Positions 1 through 5,449 of a stretch of DNA of 6,816 nt are shown one piece after another. The position numbers were made by a program, and so were the translations under genes. Source of the DNA: Syntrophaceae bacterium UBA2192 (lineage in GTDB: Bacteria > Desulfobacterota > Syntrophia > Syntrophales > UBA2192); contig DCVI01000057.1 in NCBI GenBank assembly GCA_002327315.1, positions 1-6,816 of the forward strand, in the 5' to 3' direction. Numbering within the stretch: the stretch's first letter is position 1; every line of letters starts with the position of its first letter. The notes under the pieces are model-generated. The model did no database searches, was not told where the DNA came from, and was given only the letters and a program-made list of their open reading frames with translations.

Positions 1-14
1 GAGCTACACCCACC
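1..14 (-). tRNA. 5' end of a second tRNA, probably tRNA-His, cut by the window edge
   Basis: On the minus strand the last 14 bases read GGTGGGTGTAGCTC. This has the form of a tRNA 5' end: a seven-base acceptor strand GTGGGTG, then T8 A9 and the D-stem GCTC. It lies 9 nt after the encoded CCA of the upstream tRNA-Arg, as expected in a tRNA operon. An extra G precedes the acceptor strand (position 14), which matches the G-1 special to tRNA-His, and GTGGGTG resembles known bacterial tRNA-His starts. The anticodon lies outside the window, so the tRNA-His call is an inference; that it is some tRNA is more secure. Confidence 0.6.
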
Positions 15-23
15 ATCTGGTTC

Positions 24-100
24 TGGCACGCCTGCAGGGATTCGAACCCGGGACCTACGGATTAGAGGTCCGTTGCTCTATCCAGCTGAGCTACAGGCGC
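24..100 (-). tRNA. tRNA-Arg(TCT), CCA encoded
   Basis: A complete 77-nt tRNA folds on the minus strand. The acceptor strands are GCGCCTG and CAGGCGT (six Watson-Crick pairs and a terminal G-T). The D-arm is GCTC-AGCTGGATA-GAGC, the anticodon stem is ACGGA/TCCGT (all paired) and the T-loop is TTCGAAT. G73 and an encoded CCA end the gene. The anticodon at 34-36 is TCT (plus-strand 64-66), decoding AGA and, through wobble, AGG. A20 in the D-loop and C35 are recognised arginine identity elements, and G15-C48 can form the Levitt pair. Two oddities are visible: loop position 33 is C instead of the nearly invariant U (loop CCTCTAA), and the T-stem has one mismatch, C50 against T64. The fold is otherwise intact and a good promoter lies upstream, so I call it a functional gene rather than a remnant. 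Confidence 0.95.
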
Positions 101-108
101 ACTTGAGA

Positions 109-120
109 TTCCGATCGGAA
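109..120. repeat. perfect 12-bp palindrome in the tRNA operon leader
   Basis: TTCCGATCGGAA is its own reverse complement. It lies between the -10 box and the first base of tRNA-Arg, at about the predicted transcription start. In DNA it could be a protein site. In RNA it has no loop of its own, so it would be a poor hairpin. It may simply be leader sequence removed by RNase P. Confidence 0.5.
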
Positions 121-127
121 AGAGGAT

Positions 128-156
128 TTATTAAACTCTTTGAAGGATTTTGTCAA
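128..156 (-). promoter_or_regulatory. sigma70-type promoter of the tRNA operon
   Basis: On the minus strand an exact TTGACA -35 box (plus-strand 151-156) is followed by 17 nt and TAATAA (128-133). An overlapping alternative -10, TTTAAT (130-135), matches TATAAT at five of six positions but gives a 15-nt spacer. Initiation would fall near position 121, leaving a leader of about 20 nt before tRNA-Arg. The box starts about 30 bp beyond the stop codon of the upstream minus-strand gene, and I see no terminator between them, so some readthrough into the tRNAs is possible. Confidence 0.75.
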
Positions 157-184
157 GCGGCAATTCACATTTTTTTTCATCCCG

Positions 185-1852
185 TCATCGCAGCACGAAT
201 CCCACAATCCCCTCGAAGCGGTAACCCCTCTTCCCCTGGCCTTCTCCGGCGGAGTCCGTCGTGAAGAAATGCCGGTTTGTCTCCGGGTTGAACCACCGGT
301 AGAGCTCCCTCGTACCGGGCAGGCGGATCGTGGCGATGTTGCCGATCGGTCCTTCGAAGAGGTAACCGGCCAGATTCTTTCGTCCCCCGCTTCGCTCCGC
401 GGCGTAGTAATGATCCCCGATGGAGGGATTGTACCACCGGTAGAGCTCGACGGTCCCCGCCGTTCCCGGGCCATAGAGCCGGAAGGCAAGCCCCGCGCGC
501 TGGTATGCGCCGAGATAGCGGGGGTCCTCCCTGTCGGGCTGAGTCGTAAAGAGAATGTCATTGTCCCGCGTGTAGCGGTAAACCGGGAGGAGCTTCGGCG
601 CCGGCTCGCCCGTGACGTTGAGGGAAATGGGGATGCGGGCCGTGCCCCCGTTCGAGGCAATCGTGACGTGGTCCGTGTAGATTCCGGGCCTGAGCTCGGA
701 GAGGTTCATCCGGACCGTGACGAAATCCGTCTCCCGAGTGGTGGTGCCCGAAAGGGGCGTCAGCCTGGCCCATGCCGATGGAGGCTGATTGGCCCTCATG
801 TCGCTCACGAATATCCCTTCGAGGATGACGGCGCCCTCCTCCACCTGTATCTTAAGATTGTGCAAGCCTTCCGACAGATCCTCGAAGACGATTCCTTCGA
901 AGCCTCTCCCCTCGAGCTCCGGCAGCGGCATTTCCCTGGCCGGGTGCTCATCGGCGGACACACGGACCCGTGCCTCTTCGGAACCCTTCTTTCCATACAG
1001 GACAGCGCCGGTCCCCTGGATCTGGAGTTTCATCGTGCAACCCGGCCCCGCCGCTCTCGGATAGCCCTTCTCGACGACCCAGTTGCCCGCCGCCTGCAGC
1101 ACATCCTTCAGGTGACCCGGCGCCGTGTAGGGCCCCCCCGTCGACAGTGCCTCGTTGAGCAGTGACAGGTATCTCCCCCGTCCGGTTCCCGCCGTAACGC
1201 GAGCCTGCCCGCCTGCCGACGTTGCGGCCTGCCACCTCAGCACACCCGCCCCTGTGTTCGTGATGCGGATTTTGCGCGTGATTTCTTTGACGGGCTCCAT
1301 GTCCCCCAGGTCAAACCCCCTCGGCTCCACCTCGAGGGCGGGCCGGGACTTCGTATCGGTGAGGCTGAACTTGAGAAACAGGGTCCGTCCGCCCTCATCG
1401 GATTCGATCCGCAGCGCCTCACGGTAGGTCCCTTCGGCAAGCGTTCGCTTAAGCACAAGCGAATTTCTTCCGGATGCGATCCGGATCTCCACCGGGTGAT
1501 CGCCCGTCTCCGAACGTCCCCTGAGGGAGCTCAGCACGACATCGACCCGCGACGGCACTGCGCTGCATTCCCCCGTGAGCCCCATTTCCTTCGAGGACTC
1601 CCAGCCGGGGAGCTCTTCGATTGCCCACCGGATCCGTCCCTCTCCGGTGTTCGCGATCTGAAACCGGGCCCGTGCGCTCTCGCCGGACCCGACCGCTCCG
1701 AGGTCGATTTCGCGGGTCGATACCGACAGGGCGGCGGGCCGATTGTCACGGGCCGATGCCGTCTCAATATTTCCATGGACCGCCAGTATCAGTGTAAGGA
1801 GGCCAAGAAGGCCAGGGAAACCGGTTGCCATGATTATCGAAATCCGCTTCAT
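185..1852 (-). CDS. exported multidomain protein with Ig-like regions and C-terminal DUF5648-type repeats
   Basis: A 555-residue protein of unknown function. Residues 1-34 form a signal peptide: basic start MKR, a hydrophobic core at about 12-25, and a likely cut after ASA-34, so it should be exported. Residues about 42-165 and 173-413 look like two BACON/ASH-type Ig-like regions, each starting with an LxV...DLG strand and an NTG...W motif (W76, W207). The second seems interrupted by residues about 215-359, a beta-rich segment resembling carbohydrate-binding sandwiches. Residues about 423-555 hold three DUF5648-type repeats with aromatic signatures (VYRY, LYRWYNP...DHYY, LYRWFNP...HFFTT) and GYxFEG endings. 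The mature protein has only two cysteines, C96 and C272, which could form a disulfide. I chose the ATG at 1852 because GGGGAGG (1858-1864) lies 5 nt before it; the adjacent GTG at 1855 would be only 2 nt away. The gene stands alone, divergent from dprA. A cell-surface or periplasmic binding role is inference only. Confidence 0.9.
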   Translation of the reverse strand: MKRISIIMATGFPGLLGLLTLILAVHGNIETASARDNRPAALSVSTREIDLGAVGSGESARARFQIANTGEGRIRWAIEELPGWESSKEMGLTGECSAVPSRVDVVLSSLRGRSETGDHPVEIRIASGRNSLVLKRTLAEGTYREALRIESDEGGRTLFLKFSLTDTKSRPALEVEPRGFDLGDMEPVKEITRKIRITNTGAGVLRWQAATSAGGQARVTAGTGRGRYLSLLNEALSTGGPYTAPGHLKDVLQAAGNWVVEKGYPRAAGPGCTMKLQIQGTGAVLYGKKGSEEARVRVSADEHPAREMPLPELEGRGFEGIVFEDLSEGLHNLKIQVEEGAVILEGIFVSDMRANQPPSAWARLTPLSGTTTRETDFVTVRMNLSELRPGIYTDHVTIASNGGTARIPISLNVTGEPAPKLLPVYRYTRDNDILFTTQPDREDPRYLGAYQRAGLAFRLYGPGTAGTVELYRWYNPSIGDHYYAAERSGGRKNLAGYLFEGPIGNIATIRLPGTRELYRWFNPETNRHFFTTDSAGEGQGKRGYRFEGIVGFVLR

Positions 1853-1857
1853 CACAG

Positions 1858-1864
1858 CCTCCCC
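1858..1864 (-). promoter_or_regulatory. ribosome binding site deciding the start of the exported protein
   Basis: On the minus strand GGGGAGG precedes GTGATG. Spacing is 5 nt to the ATG and 2 nt to the GTG, which favours the ATG at 1852-1850. Confidence 0.7.
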
Positions 1865-1910
1865 GCCTCGACTTCCGCTGAGGGTCGTGCATCGGCCGTC
1901 TCAAAAAAGC

Positions 1911-1937
1911 TTGACAGGCGGCCCCCCGGAGTATAGA
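1911..1937 (+). promoter_or_regulatory. candidate promoter P1 for the dprA operon
   Basis: An exact TTGACA (1911-1916) is followed after 15 nt by TATAGA (1932-1937), which matches TATAAT at four of six positions. The spacer is short, so it is weaker than P2 on spacing. The same bases read on the minus strand give TATACT, a possible -10 for the divergent gene, but no acceptable -35 accompanies it. Confidence 0.45.
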
Positions 1938-1946
1938 AGGCATCCT

Positions 1947-1976
1947 TTGACATTTTTATATCGAGTCCTACATTAT
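1947..1976 (+). promoter_or_regulatory. candidate promoter P2 for the dprA operon
   Basis: A second exact TTGACA (1947-1952) is followed by TACATT (1969-1974, spacer 16) or CATTAT (1971-1976, spacer 18). Each -10 matches four of six consensus bases. Initiation would fall near 1981-1984, leaving a leader of about 65 nt before the dprA GTG. This is the better-spaced promoter for dprA-topA-trmFO. Confidence 0.55.
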
Positions 1977-2048
1977 GGTGCCGGGAGCGCTTGCCGCTGC
2001 CCTGCACTGCCGCTTTCCGCATGACAGAAGCCGAGGTCACCTTTTGCC

Positions 2049-3197
2049 GTGGCAAGCAAGGACGATCTGACAGCCTGGGTTGCCCTCAAGTCCGTCGAGG
2101 GGGTCGGTAACGTCGCGTACCGGAACCTTCTGGCTGCATTCGGCTCGCCGGATCGCGTCTTCGAGGCCACCCTGCCCCAACTGGAGCAAACGGCGGGATT
2201 AAACCACAAGACGGCTCGCAACATCAAGGACTTTCGAGGTTTGCAGAGGGCCCGCGCCGAGATCGACAGGGCTGCTCGCGAGGGCGTATCGATCGTCACG
2301 GTGAAGGATCCAGCTTACCCGGATCGGCTGCGGAGGATCTACGATTATCCTCCGCTTCTCTATATAAAAGGAACGCTCACACCGGAAGACATCCCCGTTG
2401 CCGTCGTCGGGTCCCGAAACGCGAGCCCCTACGGCCGTTTCGTCACGGAGCGGCTTTGCCGGGAGCTGGCACTCCGGGGGGTGACCGTTGTCAGCGGACT
2501 TGCCCGCGGGATCGATACCTGTGCCCATCGTGGCGCGCTGGCAGGCCGAGGCCGGACGATCGCAGTCATGGGATGCGGCATCGACGTGATCTACCCACTC
2601 GATAACCGGAAACTGCACGGAGAGATCGTCTCAAACGGCGCCGTCGTGACGGAATTTCCCTTCGGCACGGAGCCCGACCGGCCGCATTTCCCGGCCCGCA
2701 ACCGTATCATCAGCGGCATGTCGCTGGGGGTGCTCATCGTCGAGGCGGGCGAAAAGAGCGGCTCGCTTATCACGGCCCGATGCGCCCTCGAGCAGGGGCG
2801 CGAAGTCTTTGCAGTGCCGGGGAGCATCGATCTGCCGGGTTCCCGGGGGACAAACAGTCTGCTCAGGCAGGGTGCGAAGCTCGTGGAGTGCGTGGAGGAC
2901 ATCCTCGAGGAGATCCTCCCCCAGCTGGAACATCCGCCCGCTGTGCCGCACAGAGCAGCGTCGGGCCCCGTATCCCTGCCCGCGGCCCATGCCCCGCAGG
3001 CCGCCGGGCGTGAAGCCCTGACGGAAAAAGAATCGCGGCTTCTGGGGTTCATTACAGAAAAGCCGCTGGATGCCGATACCATCATCAACCGCTCGGGCCT
3101 GGCGGCAGCCGAGGTCCTGGCGATATTGCTGTCCCTGGAGCTCAAGGGCCATGTCCTGCAGCTTCCGGGCAAGTTATTCAAATTGAGGGATTATTGA
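2049..3197 (+). CDS. dprA: DNA processing protein DprA (Smf)
   Basis: A 382-residue cytoplasmic protein that binds incoming single-stranded DNA and loads RecA during natural transformation; it is also widespread in bacteria not known to be competent. Residues about 1-65 form a helix-hairpin-helix/SAM-like domain (VEGVGN at 16-21). Residues about 80-290 are the Rossmann-like DNA-binding core, with VVGSR (119-123), SGLARGID (149-156), GCGIDVIYP (175-183) and FPARNRIIS (214-222). Residues about 318-382 fit the C-terminal winged-helix domain. Length is normal for the family. The start is GTG: an in-frame TGA at 2022-2024 limits extension, and no better start follows before the conserved helix-hairpin-helix. 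GAGG at 2033-2036 is 12 nt away, a rather long spacing that suggests modest initiation. It is the first gene of an operon with topA, whose ATG overlaps this stop codon. Confidence 0.95.
   Translation: MASKDDLTAWVALKSVEGVGNVAYRNLLAAFGSPDRVFEATLPQLEQTAGLNHKTARNIKDFRGLQRARAEIDRAAREGVSIVTVKDPAYPDRLRRIYDYPPLLYIKGTLTPEDIPVAVVGSRNASPYGRFVTERLCRELALRGVTVVSGLARGIDTCAHRGALAGRGRTIAVMGCGIDVIYPLDNRKLHGEIVSNGAVVTEFPFGTEPDRPHFPARNRIISGMSLGVLIVEAGEKSGSLITARCALEQGREVFAVPGSIDLPGSRGTNSLLRQGAKLVECVEDILEEILPQLEHPPAVPHRAASGPVSLPAAHAPQAAGREALTEKESRLLGFITEKPLDADTIINRSGLAAAEVLAILLSLELKGHVLQLPGKLFKLRDY
3185..3190 (+). promoter_or_regulatory. ribosome binding site of topA inside the dprA end
   Basis: GAGGGA lies 6 nt before the ATG at 3197 and is part of the last dprA codons. 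It supports the ATG over the TTG at 3194-3196 and fits translational coupling with dprA. Confidence 0.65.
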
Positions 3198-5449
3198 TGC
3201 CGAATTCGCTGATCATCGTCGAGTCGCCCACAAAGGTGAAAACGATCAAGAAATATCTCGGCTCGGAGTTCGATGTCCGGGCCTCGGTGGGACACGTGAA
3301 GGACCTTCCCGGGAGCGCCCTGGGGATCGATATCGAGCATGACTTCAGCCCCACCTATGAGGTCCTCGAGGCGAAGAAAAAAGTCATCGCCGAACTGAAG
3401 AAAGCCGCCAAGACGGCTGACACGATCTATCTCGCCCCGGACCCCGACCGCGAGGGAGAGGCCATCGCCTGGCACATCGCCGACGAGATCGGGACAAAAG
3501 GCAAGCAGGTCTACCGGGTGCTCTTCAACGACCTGACAAAGAACACGATGCTTGCGGCGATCAAGAACCCCCTGCCCCTGGACCGAAACCGCTACGAAGC
3601 CCAGCAGACCCGGCGCATCCTCGACCGCCTCGTGGGCTACCAGATCAGCCCCATCCTCTGGAACAAGGTACAGTACGGGCTCTCGGCAGGCCGCGTCCAG
3701 TCCGTCGCCGTCCGGATCGTCTGCGAACGCGAGCAGGAGATCCTCAACTTCAAGCCCGAGGAATACTGGAACATCACGGCGGCGCTCGAAGGCGCCAACC
3801 CGCCGCCCTTCGAGGCCAAGCTCGTAAAGATCGGGGGGAAGAAGGCCAAGGTCGGAGACGGCACACAGGCCGCGTGGCTCGTCGAGACCCTGAAAAAATC
3901 CGCCTTCACGGTGAGCGGAATCGAGAGCAAGGAGACGAAAAGAAACCCGCTGCCGCCGTTCACGACGAGCAAGCTCCAGCAGGAAGCCTCGCGCTGGCTG
4001 CACTTCTCGCCCAAGAAGACCATGATGGTCGCGCAGAAGCTCTACGAGGGAATCGAGCTCGGGAAGGAAGGCCCCGTGGGGCTCATCACCTACATGAGGA
4101 CCGACTCGGTCCGGGTCGCCGGCGAGGCCCTCAGCGAGGCCCGGACGTTCATCCAGGATGTCTACGGCAAGGACTTCCTGCCGGCCAAGGCCAAAGTCTA
4201 TGCCACCTCCGAAAAGGCCCAGGACGCCCACGAGGCCATCCGGCCTTCATCGCTTGCCTACCGGCCCGCCGAGATCAAGCAGCACCTCTCGAGCGACCAG
4301 TTCCGTCTCTACCAGCTCATCTGGAACCGTTTCGTGGCAAGCCAGATGAACCCGGCCCTCTACGACCAGACGATCGTGGACATCACGGCCGCCGACTGCC
4401 TTTTCCAGGTGCGCGGCACCGTCCTGAAGTTTGCGGGGTTCACGATCCTCTACACCGAGGGGAAGGACACGGACGACGAAAACGGCAACGGGAAAAACCT
4501 CCCGAAGCTGAGCGAAAAGGAAGTCCTGAGACTGCTGGAACTGAAGCCCGAACAGCATTTCACGCAGCCCCCGCCCCGCTTCACCGAGGCCATGCTGGTG
4601 AGGGAGCTCGAGGAAAAAGGCATCGGGCGGCCCAGCACCTACGCCGCCATCCTGAGCACCATCCAGGAGCGCAAATACGTAAAGCTCGAGCAGGCGCGCA
4701 TCCACCCCACCGATCTCGGGATCCTGGTCAACGAGCTGCTGGTGCAGAACTTTGCCAAGATCATGGACGTGGAGTTCACGGCCTCCATGGAAAACCAGCT
4801 CGACCTCATCGAGGAGGGCAAGCTCAACCGCATCGACACCCTGAAGGAGTTCTACACCCCCTTCGAAAAGGATCTGAAAAACGCCGCCAAGAAGATGCGC
4901 AACATCAAGAAGGAATTCGAGCCCACCGACGAGGTCTGCGACAAGTGCGGGGCCCCCATGGTGATCCGTTGGGGCCGCAACGGGCGCTTTATGGCCTGCA
5001 CGAAATACCCCGAGTGCAAGAACACCTCGAATGTCAACGGGGACAAGAACGGCAACGGGGGCGCCGGCGCTCAGGCCGAGGCGAAGGCTACGGACATTGT
5101 CTGCGAGAAATGCGGCAAGCCCATGGGCCTCAAGGAAGGCCGCTTCGGGAAGTTTCTCGGATGCACGGGATACCCGGAATGCAAGAGCACGATGCCCCTC
5201 TCGACAGGTGTTGCCTGCCCCGAAGAGGGCTGCAAGGGAAGCCTCGCGGAGAAGCGGACCAAGAAGGGGAAGTCCTTTTACGGATGCTCCAAGTACCCCT
5301 CGTGCAAATACGCCATCTGGGACCGGCCGATCGCCGAGGAATGCCCGCAGTGCGGCTCGAAGTTCCTCGTGGAGAAGTACAACCGAAAGACGGGCCGCAT
5401 GAAGGCCTGCCCGAAGGAAGGCTGCACGTTCAAGGAAGCCATTTCTTGA
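3197..5449 (+). CDS. topA: DNA topoisomerase I (type IA)
   Basis: A 750-residue type IA topoisomerase that relaxes negative supercoils by cutting one strand through a 5'-phosphotyrosine. The N-terminal Toprim domain has the catalytic glutamate E9 (IIVESP) and the metal-binding DPDREGE at 82-88 (D82, D84, E86). The active-site tyrosine is Y299 in ITYMRTDS, with R301 next to it. IGRPSTYA, a conserved core motif, lies at about residues 476-483. The C-terminus carries four tetracysteine zinc-ribbon motifs: C581/584/601/607, C636/639/656/662, C674/679/697/703 and C716/719/738/743. A Gly/Asn/Ala-rich linker (about 611-633) separates the first two. The length and domain plan are complete. The ATG overlaps the dprA stop by 1 nt (TGATG) and the stop overlaps the trmFO start, so all three genes are probably translated from one message. 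Confidence 0.98.
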   Translation: MPNSLIIVESPTKVKTIKKYLGSEFDVRASVGHVKDLPGSALGIDIEHDFSPTYEVLEAKKKVIAELKKAAKTADTIYLAPDPDREGEAIAWHIADEIGTKGKQVYRVLFNDLTKNTMLAAIKNPLPLDRNRYEAQQTRRILDRLVGYQISPILWNKVQYGLSAGRVQSVAVRIVCEREQEILNFKPEEYWNITAALEGANPPPFEAKLVKIGGKKAKVGDGTQAAWLVETLKKSAFTVSGIESKETKRNPLPPFTTSKLQQEASRWLHFSPKKTMMVAQKLYEGIELGKEGPVGLITYMRTDSVRVAGEALSEARTFIQDVYGKDFLPAKAKVYATSEKAQDAHEAIRPSSLAYRPAEIKQHLSSDQFRLYQLIWNRFVASQMNPALYDQTIVDITAADCLFQVRGTVLKFAGFTILYTEGKDTDDENGNGKNLPKLSEKEVLRLLELKPEQHFTQPPPRFTEAMLVRELEEKGIGRPSTYAAILSTIQERKYVKLEQARIHPTDLGILVNELLVQNFAKIMDVEFTASMENQLDLIEEGKLNRIDTLKEFYTPFEKDLKNAAKKMRNIKKEFEPTDEVCDKCGAPMVIRWGRNGRFMACTKYPECKNTSNVNGDKNGNGGAGAQAEAKATDIVCEKCGKPMGLKEGRFGKFLGCTGYPECKSTMPLSTGVACPEEGCKGSLAEKRTKKGKSFYGCSKYPSCKYAIWDRPIAEECPQCGSKFLVEKYNRKTGRMKACPKEGCTFKEAIS
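5432..5436 (+). promoter_or_regulatory. ribosome binding site of trmFO inside the topA end
   Basis: AAGGA ends 9 nt before the TTG at 5446. It supports TTG as the trmFO start, since the next in-frame ATG (residue 33) would remove the FAD-binding glycine motif. Confidence 0.65.

Noticed and set aside
157..184. A-rich stretch after the exported-protein stop as a terminator
   Set aside because: On the coding (minus) strand it is a run of A, not T, and no GC-rich hairpin precedes it.
140..1165. Long plus-strand open frame (341 codons) opposite the exported-protein gene
   Set aside because: It is antisense to a gene with a signal peptide, ribosome binding site and recognisable repeats. Its product is rich in Arg, Pro and Gly with no known motif, as expected for a shadow frame in GC-rich DNA.
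24..1852. Genomic island inserted at the tRNA-Arg gene
   Set aside because: No integrase, attachment-site repeat or transposase is visible. The accessory gene lies on the 5' side of the tRNA, whereas integration usually uses the 3' end, which here is directly followed by another tRNA.
1992..2014. Direct repeat TGCCGCT (1992-1998 and 2008-2014) in the dprA leader
   Set aside because: A 7-bp repeat in GC-rich DNA is expected by chance, and no linked structure is visible.
1975..2110. Two short upstream frames in the dprA leader (ATG at 1975 and ATG at 2021)
   Set aside because: Both overlap the dprA start in other frames and end at 2070 and 2110. Neither has a convincing ribosome binding site, and the peptides (31 and 29 residues) show no leader-peptide pattern.
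3191..4231. Minus-strand open frame (346 codons) opposite topA
   Set aside because: It is antisense to the conserved Toprim and catalytic core of TopA. Its composition is biased to Leu, Gly, Asp and Arg and shows no domain.
3874..5445. Open extension of the trmFO frame upstream through topA, suggesting a much longer fused protein
   Set aside because: The extension translates to Arg/Gly/His/Pro-rich sequence with no motif and overlaps real topA coding. TrmFO is complete from the TTG at 5446 with its own ribosome binding site.
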